DNA from: Fomitopsis serialis
Taxonomy: Eukaryota > Basidiomycota > Agaricomycetes > Polyporales > Fomitopsidaceae
Direction: 5' to 3'
NCBI RefSeq assembly: GCF_022376445.1
Contig: NW_025954962.1
Coordinates: forward strand, 558,001-622,000
DNA: 64,000 bases
The notes under the pieces are model-generated. The model was not told where the DNA came from, made no database searches, and saw only the letters and a list, made by a program, of their open reading frames with translations. Below are positions 44,151 through 55,255 of the stretch, piece after piece; the first letter of the stretch is position 1, and each line of letters begins with the position of its first letter. The position numbers were made by a program, and so were the translations under genes.

Positions 44151-46665
44151 TCAGGGACCGACAGGAGAGACGTCCGTAGGCTGCGCGTAGTCCGTCGGGT
44201 TTCCGTTCCCTTGTTTTTCAGAACCCGCCTCATCCTCCATTCCTCCAGGTACGGGTGACTTTGGCTCCGAGTCGATCTGCATAGCCGTTGCGCCCGATCT
44301 TGACAACGACGGCATGAAGGACAACATGTAACGAAATGGAAACGTGTAGAAGCGGTAGACAGCGACGGTGAAGGAGAGCACACTCATTGCCGGGGAGGGA
44401 ATGTATGTCGACACGGATGGCTTATCGCCGGTCTGGGTCGATGCTGTCTCGGGGAGAACCTCATCGTCCACGCCGACTGCTTTGTCTGCGGATTCCGGAC
44501 GCGCTTCCACTGCATGTTCCGCGACCGCCGGGATGACCATGATGCCCGTGTCGACGAGCAAGGGTGTCGCATCGATGGAGACGGACTCCACTTCAGGACT
44601 TATCTGTACGCCCATGTCTGCAAGCTCGACTTCGGCCTGAACGCCGTCGTCCTCGACTTCGGGCGTAGCCAGTACCCCCTGGTCTACAGTGATCACAGTC
44701 GCGTCGATAGCTTTTTCAGCGGTTGGAGGCGGCACGTAGACGGGGGTGGGTGGAGGTGCTTGCTGCTGCCTCTCTCGGAGTCGGATGTCTTGCAGGTAAG
44801 GAAGGAAGTCGGATACCTTCTGCCACGACGCTGCATTAGTCTCAATAACTCCCGCCCGGTTTTTCTCGTGGAACCACCTGAGAACGTCCAGATGAGGCGC
44901 GAAGTGGCTGAGAAGTACGGCAACCTGCAGCGGATCCCTGATGTACGAATGGCCCACATTCAACCGAAGGAGCGAGCGCGATGACACAGCGCGCGTAGAG
45001 AAGATGGATTCTTTCCCTTCTATCGCGTTCACCACAACCGCTACGGTGTGCAGCCTGCGACAGTTCTGGGTGAGCGGCGCAAGTCCGTTGAGCGTCAAGG
45101 GCGGCGGGCCCACGGATGGAGGGAAGCGAGCTGATGGGCACAGTCGCAAGATCTCCAGCGAAGGACATATTTTCGCCAGATGGGCGACATCTTCCTCAGA
45201 GAAGACGACGGACTCTGGCAGGTCGATGTCGAGGCAGAAGAGGCGCGGAAGGTAGGACAGGTGGCTGAGAGGAAGATACCGCGTGGGCGCGTCGCCGCCT
45301 CTGGACGTCGAACGAACGAGCTCGGAGAACCGCGACGCCGAGGATGCGCTCACGCGGAAGACTTGGAGTGTGTATCCAAACTGCTCGCACACGAGCCCGC
45401 ATACGTCTTGCCAGTCCTCGGACGCCGGCGGATCATCGATGACGACCTCGAGCGTCGTGAGCGGGCTGGTGATGTGCTTCAAGAACGTGGCGACGTTGGC
45501 CGCGTCTCCAGAGACTCTCAAGTTGGAGAGTTGCGCGAAGGCACCGCGACGAGGCCCGCCCTGCGTAAGGCGCGCCGCAGACTTGCGAACCTCGGAGAAG
45601 TCAAACTCCTCTCCAGAGAAGACGCCGCTGTCAGTCCCTCCAACAGAGCTCGGCGTCGAGTAGCCTGAGCCGGGACTGATGTCATCAAAGAAACCCTCGA
45701 CTGCAGTCGTCGTGCGACCAGTCAGGTCGATTTGGAAGCTGCGCAGGGCAGGCAGCGTCGCCGCCCACTTGCCCACACGAGACGCAAGCGCGCCAGGTGC
45801 AGCGATGCACACCTTCTCGAGGGCGATGTTGTTCTGGAAAATATCGGTGAAATTGTCGGGTAGGTTCGTGTGCACCGTGAAGGAAAGCGCCGAGAGTCGT
45901 GCGTGCGACGCGACTTCCACGAGCAAGTCGTGCAGCTTGGGATGCTTCGTGCCGACTTCTATGGTCAGGCTACGCAGCTCTGGACCCAAAAACAGCTTGC
46001 ACCTCTCCAACCCGCGGACGTCTCCGACTTCCAGGTGAGCGAAGTCAGGTTCGGGAGGAGCCACTTCCTGGGACGGAGGTCCTCGAAGATAGGGAAGATT
46101 GACGGCGAGACGCTGCCAGAGCTCTCCACGTAGGAGATGCTGCGTACGCGTTCCCCGTATGCCAGAAGTCGGGCCCAGTCGTCCGGCTCCGGATTCCTCG
46201 CCTAATTAATATTGCCTGAGCACGAATACAGGAGACATTAAATTTCGAGGACCATACCAAACCGAGCCCAGGGCGACGAGCACGCCTGAGCAATGTGTTC
46301 GGGAAAAGCCCGATCAGCGGGTTGATTGAGTCGAGGTCGCGCCAGAGAATCTCGAGTACCGGCTCCTGGAAGGCCTTGCAAGTGCGCGCCAGGCGCGAGA
46401 GGGATCGACGTCCTCCCGGTGTCTCGAGGATAGCCTCCAATAATTTATTGGTCGCATCAGGGTCACGGAGAATGGTCGGATACATAGTTTGCTGGTAGAC
46501 TGAGTAAGGCTGATAAGAATTGCGGCGTGAATCGGTACCGTTCAGAGGGGCGTTGGACTTGCGAGAGCGCAGGCTCGGGAGGCGGGGGCGTTTGTTCGGC
46601 GGAAGCGCAGCTGAGAAGCGGTCTGCGAGAGAAGAGTGTCGCGAAAGACTAGGCGGGGGAGACAT
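44151..46665 (-). CDS. F-box-like / leucine-rich-repeat protein
   Basis: From ATG 46665 (MSPPPSLSRHSSLADRFSAA) a basic region leads to LLEAILETPGGRRSLSRLAR and CKAFQEPVLEILWRDLDSIN, the F-box-like helix set common in basidiomycetes. An intron near 46203-46259 follows, then about 350 residues of irregular leucine-rich repeats (LRSLTIEVGTKHPKL, LERLRL-type strands such as CPSLEILRLCPSARFPP and LLRLNVGHSYIRDPLQ). The C-terminal 200 residues are acidic and Val/Glu-rich with a hydrophobic stretch SVLSFTVAVYRFYTFPFRYM, ending PTDVSPVGP. F-box proteins select substrates for SCF ubiquitin ligases; the target here is unknown. One base seems lost near 46030, where LTSLTWKSET meets GLERCKLFLGPELRSL. Confidence 0.75.
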
Positions 46666-47308
46666 GGTTCTCTGGACAGCGGCTGGATACTTATTCTCGA
46701 CGAAGCGCGTGGATGGTCAGGAGATGGCTCGGTGGTCGGCAGGCTTGCGGATCGTAGCAAGGTGGGAACGTCAACAAGCAAACTGAACGCAGATTAAAAG
46801 TAGGCGCACGTCAGGAGCAGCGTGAGGACGCATTGTGGGGCGGTGAGCAGCGAGGCGAGAGCGCGAGATGGAGGGCACGAGCAAAGTCTGCGACTCTTGG
46901 CGTACATTGGCCTATGGTGAGCGAGGGATATAGATAGCCCCTTGTGAAGAGTAGAGGGGTGGACGGGATATCTTGTCTGCATGCTGTATCAATGAGGCAG
47001 GAGCCGTTGAAGTGCGCCCGCGCGACGCGTCGAAGACGATAGCCGCCCATTACACGGTGCACGTGCACCGCGCAGGTCGCGACACGCTACAGACGCGTTC
47101 TCAGTTGGCGGCAGAGTTGGCAAGCGGCCCCCCGTTCGCTCGTGCAGAAAGACCGATGCATTACAAGCAGTGCGTACAAGTACACATGAGACAAACTGCA
47201 ACCAAGTTGTTAGCCGAAGCATGTGCAGGTGGGAGACGGACGCACATCACCAGGCTTGGTACAACAGGTGTTCGTCCTTCGATCCAGGCTGACAATATGC
47301 CCGCCATC
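46666..47308. other. Intergenic, F-box gene promoter and SLD2 3' flank
   Basis: 643 bp; no gene seen. Open frames are GC-rich and overlap on both strands. Confidence 0.4.
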
Positions 47309-49225
47309 TTACAGCTCTCCAACCTCCCACGGAATAGGCTCGCCCTCCCAATCATCTTCTCCGTCTTCCCCTGCACCTTCTGCACCTTCGCTCATCTCGC
47401 CCACATCCCACACCTCCATACCTTTGGCGTCGAAGTGACTTTCGCGCCTGCCATAGAGAACTGCATTTGCCAGCTTCCCTCTTCTACATCGGTCCGCTTT
47501 TGTGGTGATAAGGCGAGAATGCGCTTCAAATCATCCCTCAGTTGCACATCCACGGCACCTTCGATGACAGGGGGGTCTGCGGATGGAGAATCAGGAGGAT
47601 GCGCAGGGCGAGCCGGCCACTCAAACTCTGGATCGTCTAGTTCGTGGGAAGTGCAAGAGACTTCCTTGGAGCGTTCCAGCTGTGTTCCATGAGCTTCACC
47701 TGGTCGTTGTCCTCTTCACTGTCCGTGCTGTCGTCACTGACTCCGTCGCCGCCCAGCTGTTCGAGCAGCCTCGCCTTCTTCCGACTGAATGCAGCGGCGG
47801 CCTTGCCTTTGCCTTTGTCGTTTGCGATGCTTGTCCTTGAATGTGCGGTCTCGGCGCGCGATGGAGAAGGAGGCAAAACGGTACGTGGTCAACATCATTC
47901 GTTTCACCGAGGCCGTTCGCGATGTCGATTCCTATGGAATCATCTCGAGCATCAGGGCGGGGTCGTTTTCCATTTAAACGTGCTGCGCCACTGGCGTCAA
48001 CAGAGCCCGTAGGCGTCTTCCCTCTGGGAAGCGGGCCTTTCGGAACTGAGCCCCTGAGAGGGGCCTTCTCCGACCGCAGGTCGTCTTTCCTGGTAATGCG
48101 GCTGTAGGGAGTACCGAGTGACCAGATCCGTTGGGCAGCCTCTTGCGCTGTAAAGAGGGATTTGGGCGACATGAAACCCATTGGCGGACGTAATGAGACT
48201 CTCGAGCTTCGTCCCATTCCCCCAGTTGTCACCTTCATCTTCAGAAGATGACGGCGACATGGCTCGTGTTCGGGCCCGTTTGTTGCTGAGACCGTTCGGC
48301 TTGGGGGCCGCCGACATGGTCCGTGAGAGGGTGCGGGTGGTGGGCTGCCGCGAGGCCTCCTGCGCGGTCGGAAGAACCTCATCGAAGAGGACCCGAAACG
48401 ACTTACCGCCCGGTGGAGGCTTCATAGGAGTTGCCTCGAGGAACGTCTCGTCGGCAGCTCCGACAGTGTGACCCTGCTGTGCGTCCTCGTCATCACTGTC
48501 CTGAAGTGTGCTCGAAAAGTTGAGTGCGCGCTGGGAGCCGACGCGTGCCCTCTTCTCTTTGACAGGAGAAGGCGAAACAGGCTCTCCGCGCAGACGCTTG
48601 CGAGCGCGAGTCACCGCGGATTTGCCGGAGGGTGTACGCGTAGCAGCTGAGGGGACTGGACGGCCTCAGAGACCTGTATGAGGGGAAAGGGGTCCGGGGA
48701 GGGGCTCCGACGCGGGGCAGAGGGCTTGGACTTCGTGGATGATCTAGTCTTGGTGGGAGTCGTAAATGGGTTTATGTGAGGGTCATGCTCTGATAGCTTA
48801 GTTGATGAAGCCGTAGGTGGTGAATCAAGATGCGCTGAGCGAGGCTTCTTCTTGACAGGGGAGAATGGGTTTGTGGTTTGTATTGGTGGGCCGACCTTGA
48901 CGGCGCGTGCCTTAGGCAGCAAGGAGGACGTGGATGTATGGGTGGACCGACGCGACTGCGATCTGGGAGGGGTAGATGAACGCGCGGTGGACGACTTCGC
49001 GATGGATGAAGATGTAGCTGATTTGGATAGAGACTTGTAGAGTTTGTACTTGGCCGCTGCAAGCACGTCCGAGGTCAGGCTCGGAGATTAAGCTCAGGAG
49101 AATGAGGACCACGTACCTATGGCTGGCTGGTCCTTGATCTCTTCAATAGTGGGATTACGAGAATGCTCATTCCTAAAGTCGCGTTCCCATGCCTTGAGTT
49201 CTGCGCGAAGAGTCGCGACGTCCAT
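47309..49225 (-). CDS. SLD2: DNA replication regulator Sld2
   Basis: Sld2 is the CDK target that, with Sld3 and Dpb11, triggers helicase loading of GINS at origins. ATG 49225 starts MDVATLRAELKAWERDFRNE, and after an intron near 49045-49115 AAKYKLYKSLSK; this is the family's N-terminal signature. The middle is basic and full of Ser-Pro/Thr-Pro sites (TTNPFSPVKKK, RRSPSPDPFP, GEPVSPSPVKEK, RAMSPSSSEDE), as expected of a CDK substrate. Then come LFTAQEAAQRIWSLGTPYSR and, near the end, the conserved VLYGRRESHFDAKGMEVWDV, ending WEGEPIPWEVGEL at TAA 47309-47311. Frame breaks are needed near 48680 and 47510, and probably between them. Confidence 0.85.
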
Positions 49226-49448
49226 GGCAAGCGACGAGCGAGGAGATGAGCGGTGGACGCGTTTGGCAGAGGGACGGGCGCGTGTGGACGCGTTGGGCGG
49301 AGGCACGTGGCCACTGCCTGAAACGATGTAAACGCGGTCGTGAGGCGTGGGCGTCTGCCGGACAATACTCATGCTCGACCGCCTGCAGCCAGTGCAGTGC
49401 GCCCCTCCCTAGTCTCACGTTCCCTCCCCTTGCCCTCCCGCCGCCGTC
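49226..49448. promoter_or_regulatory. Compact divergent promoter, SLD2 / 49449 gene
   Basis: Only 223 bp separate the two ATGs. An in-frame ATG for SLD2 at 49372 exists, but the family starts at MDVATLRAEL, so the shared promoter is taken as this interval. Confidence 0.45.
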
Positions 49449-52293
49449 ATGGCTCGCAGCGGACAAATTATGTACGTATACAGTCACGTCGAAGACCTCC
49501 AAAACCACCCGGACGCAGTCGCAGATCCGGACGTTCTCGATTTCGTAGGCCATGAACTTGACTATCTCGACCGTAACTACCCACCGCGTGGGCTTGCGTC
49601 GTCACCCCCTCCTCCGTACGAGCCTATATCTTATCCACCGTCCTCGCCTTCGCCGCATCCTGCGTTTCCTGTTCACCCGCCCACGACCGCTACGATCGCG
49701 GACGCCCAGGGCCCCCGCCCAGTTCCGCCTCACCTGCTCAATGACCGCGCCTTCTCGCCCTTTCCTCGCGACAATCCACACTTCATCATGACCGCTAACG
49801 AACACATCCGTGCTGCTCCAGCGCCCCCGCGTGAGTTGCACCTGTTCTGTCTTCACGCAGTCCGCTGACTCCACCTCGCGTGGTGGACAGCGCGCGAGTC
49901 CGCTTTCTTGCGACAGATCCCGCCATCCCTCCAGCCAGGACACGCTCCGCTGTACCATTCCTCGACACAGCACAGACGGTCGCAATCGATTCCATATCCG
50001 CCCTCGAATCCCCCGGTACCGCCCAAAGAGTATCTTCCTCCCCCTCCCCTTCAGTCCGGACCTACTCCTCCTCTGATGTCACAGCGCATGATCTCCGCTT
50101 CGTCCATGTTCCCCCATCACGCCGTGTGGCGACCACCTGTTTCGTATGCCTCTAGTGCCGAGTCAGGTTCGAGCACGAGCAGCCACTCATCCTCTTTGCA
50201 GCATACGCCTGGAGCGTCCCCGTTTTCGTCGACCGACTCGTCGCCTCGTAACTCCTCTGCACCAACAACACCATCCGCATCCTCAGCGAATTTACTGAGA
50301 GAGGATCATCCGTCATCTGTCCCTCCTCTTCCGGCGCCGACCGAGGCTCCCGTCACGGTCCCGGTGCCTCCAGCCCGTGTCGCTCCTCCACCTCGGACCT
50401 CATCCTTTGGCCTTCCTCGTCCTCCCACTGCCCAGGCGCCAGTGTCTCTTCCAGGCACGCACGCCAACTTACCGCCAGCTACTACGGCTCGCCCCCCTCA
50501 GCCCTCACACAACCAATCCGCTCCGGAACTTCATGTACGGCCGCCACCGCCTCCTATGCTCGCCCGATCCGCTACGGCTCCCGCCCGCCCGCCTCCAACT
50601 CCAGCGGCAAGCCACACACAGCTGACTAACAGGAGCCATTCCCAGAGCCAGCCTCGCGATCAGCAGCAAAGGGGCCGAAGCAGGGAACAACAGCCTGGTC
50701 AGGCTGTGACACGGCAGCGTAGCAGGCGCCCGAGCATCACCGCTCCGCGCGATCTGGACCGTATTGACGAATTGGATGAAACGGACCCGCGTGGACTTGC
50801 GTGGCATCATGAAAGTCCGTACGAACTCGCCACACGTACGCTTAGCCATCGGAAGGCAGATGGTCAAGAGGTGGACGGCCACGGCGCAGGTAATGCTACC
50901 TCCAGGGGCAGTGCGGAGAGGCCGGTACGTTTCCGTCGTTCGTGAGGCATCCTGAGGTTGACGTCACTTCTGACTATCGTAGCGTCCAAAGAAGAAGCCG
51001 AGTACGACCTTCAGTGTTGAGCCTGGACAGATCTTTCCTTCGGGCGCCCTGTATCAGGCCATGCAGCCCCCGTATCGGCCGCAGGCTCCTACGGCAGCTA
51101 GCCAGCCTCCTGCCTTTGACCCGTATAGCCAGGAGCAGCTCGCTTACGCTCCGGGAGCCCCATCTTTGCCTCCTACAACGCCCGCGCCTACTGAGACTGG
51201 GAAGCTCAGGAAGACACCGTCGCGATCACAGCCTGTGTCCCAGCTTACCACACCAGGCGCGCACCAGCAACAACCTGGGCCATTCAGAAACCATCCTGGA
51301 CCACCACCACAGCCAGCTCCTGTTGGGCAGCTTCCTGAGCGACCAACGGATGCCATGCCCCCCCAGTTCCATGTTAGTGGCCCTATACGTCCGATGTTGC
51401 AACAACGACCGTCGCAGCGTTCCCACGTACGATTCGAGTCCCCGTCAAGGCCCGAAGTACGACCACCTTTGAAGCAGGGTTCGGTGGATGAAGCGTACGA
51501 TGGCATGGAGATGCCGGGGCCTCCGCCTCTCCCTGTTGCCCACAATGCACCACCCCCACAGCAGCCTCCGCCGCCGCCCCAGGAAGACAAGTCGCCACCA
51601 TTGCCCCAGAAACCTCAGTCCCGGCCAGGTTCGATGTACATGACCTCGTCCAGGAACGGGTCAGCCCTTCCTCGCCCCGACATCCCTCTTCCACCACGTC
51701 GCCCCGTACCGAGTGTTCAGACTCCGCTGCCTCCACGACATCTGCCTAAGCAGCTCGTCATGCCCGCCCCCCTGCAACCCCTCGAGGACCAACGCAAAGC
51801 CGAGGTCGCTCGGCTGGCGCAGCAACACAGAGCGCAGGCAATACCGCAGGAGCGACGTTCGGAGGAGGGCCCTGTGCGCTATCCGGATATCCATACCCAT
51901 GATGGACGGTACATGCTGCACCACTCAATGTCGCATCGTCAGTCTCCGGTGGCACAGGTCCCAGAGAGAGCGACAGTGACGAGGGCTGCTAGTCAAGGAC
52001 AGAATAGGGCACAGTCGGTCCATAGTTCTGCCGGACCGAACGTCTTGCGCAAGCGCTCTGTCAACAGCGCGTCCACACCTCTCGTTGGGCCCGACGCAGC
52101 AGCTTCGAACACTACCGCAGCGATGTTCGCCGCGCGGGTTGTCGATGACAGTCCCAAGGGAAAGACTGTCGAACGTGTTGCGAGTGGCGTGTGGGCCAGG
52201 GATCGCGTGAGGGAAGAAGAAATCCAGCGCGAGCTTGCGAGGGAGCAAAAAGTTGAAAGGAAGCTGAGCAAGCTGACGAGAAGGCTACGATGA
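49449..52293 (+). CDS. Large Pro-rich disordered protein with WHHESPY motif
   Basis: Three exons (introns 49831-49890 and 50925-50982) give 908 residues with no frame break. The start MARSGQIMYVYSHVEDLQNH and FVGHELDYLDRNYPPRGLAS look ordered; then comes Pro/Ser-rich sequence with polyproline runs (PPPQQPPPPPQEDK) that could bind SH3 or WW domains. At about residue 415 lies LDRIDELDETDPRGLAWHHE-SPYELA, the same motif as in the gene at 27093, followed across the intron by RPKKKPSTTFSVEPGQIFPS. The C-terminus is a charged helix, likely coiled coil (WARDRVREEEIQRELAREQK). The Pal1-like motif and the polyproline suggest an adaptor, but this is inference. Confidence 0.8.
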
Positions 52294-53277
52294 ACGATGG
52301 TGGCAAGTGAAAGCCCCTACGCACGGCTGGCGTACTGCGGATCTAACTGCACAGACGGTCAACTTTTTACGACTCGTGATGATTGATGACCTTTGCCATT
52401 TATGCTTTAGTCTGCGACCGCGCAAATACCTGTATTCGATGACCACGGACTTGTTTTGACCTCTTGGGCTGTTGTTACCATCTCCCATACACTACTCCCT
52501 GCATTGCGGATACTCAATATTTTGCTCACCCCATCTCTGCTGTAGAACACGCCCCTGTTGTAATTACCAGTGTCGTTCGCTTTGTAGCATCTCTGTAACC
52601 ACTCATCGCTTACTTACCGCCAGTGTTCCGTCGTGGATCATTACCTAGCTGTCGCTCCATCTATGCTACTCGTTTACCATGATTCGTGTACGAATTATTG
52701 ATCACAAATTGTGACACGCTGCGCTTAAGCCCATTCATTCTTGTCGTTTGTGTCATCCGAGGCATTGGGTGCTCATGCAAAAGACAGCAAGTGGACGGCT
52801 TCGTTTCTTGAGACTAGGCAACATTTGACTGGACTGATTTGGTTAACGAACGTGCTGATACATATACAACGACTTCGTGCACATGGTCGGGGACCCGTAT
52901 CTACCACGCTGCGCTCCACCTGTGGCCGCCCAATCCCACATCGGACGTGTCGAAGCTGCAGTCTCTTTGAGCATGCCGAAGGCGCGTGATGTGATCCCAT
53001 TCGGTAGAATGTAATGCACATGGTCATACACTGGTTCAGTATGATCAGAAAAGGCGAACCATATGGTAAAGAACGAGCCCGTCAGCACTCTCCACTAAGC
53101 ATACCAACTCACGCTTCAGAGTGCATGTGCAACGCCCTTACAAGCATGCTTGGGCACTGCTTCCTCCCAAGAGTCTTAGCGACGACAGCGTCTCAGAAGC
53201 CCTGCGTCCCGATATCTGTAACGTCCGGTATGAGGTGTCCATATGTCAATGTCCGGAATGATTCAGTGCAGCAGGGA
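52294..53277. other. Intergenic, upstream of secreted RNase
   Basis: About 1 kb. The first 300 bp are T-rich and fit the 3' UTR of the Pro-rich gene. The rest has short frames on both strands but nothing recognisable. Confidence 0.4.
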
Positions 53278-53283
53278 TATAAG
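53278..53283 (+). promoter_or_regulatory. TATA box of the RNase gene
   Basis: TATAAG, 61 bp before ATG 53345. It is the same word as in the promoters of the two small peptide genes. Confidence 0.55.
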
Positions 53284-53344
53284 AGACCGGGTGTCTTCAG
53301 TCGCGGGCCCAGCGAGCTTCGCTAGCCTACCTTCCCCGGTCCTC

Positions 53345-53927
53345 ATGAAGTTCTCTGCAGCCTGCGTTATCATCTCTGCGCTCTTGGTCGGTTGCCAGGC
53401 GGCTGGTCTGATTGTAAAGCGTCAATCCAGCGGATGCACCTGTGGTGGTCAGTGCGCTAGGTTCCGATGAAAAGGGGGTCCTCACCACATGCATGCAGAT
53501 AACTCATACACCTCTGATGATGTCAAGGACGCCATCAAGGCTGCAGACGACGGAGGTTCTGGGTAAGACACCCCGACGGCTCGAAAAACAGCCCGCTCAT
53601 TCAGATCCTGCAGGGATTACCCTCATCAATATCATGACTACGAGGTAAGCACCCCTCTACCTCGATACGAGACCCAAGCCGATAGGGCTTTCAAGGGCTT
53701 CGACTTTCCTTCATGCAGCGGGACATTCTACGAGTACCCACTCGAGTCCGGGAATACCTACGACGGCGGTAGCCCAGGCGCCGATCGTGTCATCTACGAC
53801 GATGACGGTGACTTCTGCGGTAAGCTCGAGTTGTTCAGGCAGCGAACTCATTCCTGAGCCCTGGTACTTGAAGCATGCCTCACCCATACCGGTGCTTCCA
53901 GTAAGAACGGATTCGTGGAATGTTAGA
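53345..53927 (+). CDS. Secreted guanyl-specific ribonuclease (RNase T1/N1 type)
   Basis: Cleaves single-stranded RNA after G, outside the cell. ATG 53345 gives a signal peptide [21 protein letters not shown], then a dibasic site VKR before QSSGCTCG, the mature start. Introns 53448-53498, 53563-53604, 53645-53695 and 53820-53873 join [48 protein letters not shown] and [20 protein letters not shown]. Catalytic residues of the family are seen: His in YPHQY, Glu in FYEYP, Arg in GADRV, and His in THTGA. However, one extra T at about 53880 puts [14 protein letters not shown] out of frame. As written, the protein ends at 53905 with a changed tail lacking the last catalytic His. The intended stop is 53925-53927. 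Confidence 0.82.
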
Positions 53928-54089
53928 TAGCTGCACAATCATCTGTCGACTTTGTACTCTTCCTGCGGTCCATTGTACGATTTCCTGGCAAAACATTGTA
54001 AGGTGAAAGACGTATCGCATAATGCAATGTCAGCGGCAGCACCGGAACCACATCTCAACAGCAACAGGTGCATATGATACAATGTACAA

Positions 54090-54958
54090 TCAGTAATGGA
54101 GACGGAACATGAACTGGAAACTGTACTGCTTAGTGTCTGGGTCCCAGTGCGACCAGTTCCAGTAGCCAGCGTCATCGGATTCGTCCTCGATTTCCCGGGC
54201 GGGAATGCGGAAAGCGATTGTCTCGTACGGCTCAGCAGCAACCTTGGAATAATCAATGAGTTGATGCACAAATGCAGATGAGAACAAACGCACAATGAGA
54301 TACTGGTAGGCTTTGTTGGGCGGTTCCCTCTTCTGCTCCCAAGCACTCATGAACCGTCTCCTAGGGATGACGCCAGGCTTGATCTGCGGCAAGTGTACCT
54401 GCACCATCATTCCTTCTTTCCCTGTGTCCCTGTCGCGAACCTTCGTGACACGGTACCCCGGACGACCGATCTTCAAGAAGACTTTTCGTTGCACGTTACT
54501 TTGCGCAGGCGCGATCATCAGCTGTGTCTCCTTCAGGTCCCGCGCCGCACGCCGGGCGAGGTTCGTCTGATGCTTCTTCCCTTGCGTGTGTGCCAGGTAG
54601 GAGCCCTCGTTGGTATGAAGTGTTAGACATAGTCGACACTCAAGAGAACCAAGGTGGTTCCGGAGGATGTATGGGTCCTGCATCATCGTCATGAGATGTC
54701 CCATGAAAGACGTGCGTAAGACGTACCTTGGCAAGATCAATGGTCTCGAGAGCCAGCTTTCTCAACCGCTCACGCCTGTCCACGTTCGTCTCTGAAGCCC
54801 CTGCGACACCGCCACCTCCAAACTTCGAACCGACTCGATTCTACACGCTCGATGAGCACCGGTCACCAAGCACCAGAGAATGACAGCCGTACCTGGTAGT
54901 CTATAAGAGCAGATGAGCACTATGAGCAGTGAAAAAATCTGGTGAATTGCTCACCCAT
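54090..54958 (-). CDS. PRP11: Splicing factor 3a subunit 2
   Basis: Prp11/SF3A2 is part of the U2 snRNP. Five exons sum to 220 residues: ATGG (54955-54958), an 8-nt microexon (54893-54900), 54727-54840, 54294-54677 and 54090-54242; introns are 54, 52, 49 and 51 nt. The product starts MDYQNRVGSKFGGGGVAGAS, followed by DRRERLRKLALETIDLAK. The matrin-type zinc finger is LECRLCLTLHTNEGSYLAHTQGKKH, with two Cys and two His. Then come KIGRPGYRVTKVRDR and AAEPYETIAFRIPAREIE, with SHWDPDTKQYSFQFMF at the end. The Pro-rich tail of animal SF3A2 is absent, as in other fungi. No frame break. Confidence 0.93.
54893..54900 (-). other. 8-nt microexon of PRP11
   Basis: On the coding strand TCTTATAG / ACTACCAG / GTACGG: a full acceptor and donor around 8 nt. 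With ATG-G before it and AATCGAGTC after it the peptide is MDYQNRVG, which matches SF3A2 proteins. Confidence 0.88.
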
Positions 54959-55255
54959 GCTGAGGATTGATGAACACAGCTGGAGACGACTTGTGGAGGT
55001 GAGGAAGACGATGATGGAGCACTCGTCGAGACGGAGGCGCCGAGAGGAGGACGCGTCTGACTTACCGCTAGATCGGGCGCACAGATCTAGATCTACGCGG
55101 TGGCTGAAATTTTGGCTCGAATACAAGTTACATGAATTGGATCGAAGAGACCGTGCATCTCCCTAGCACCTTCTTGTGCTTTCACCCTGTCAGCAGTGCA
55201 GATCTACATCCACGGGCAGCTTCCGTATCTCCAGCAAGCACAACTTTCTCTGAAA

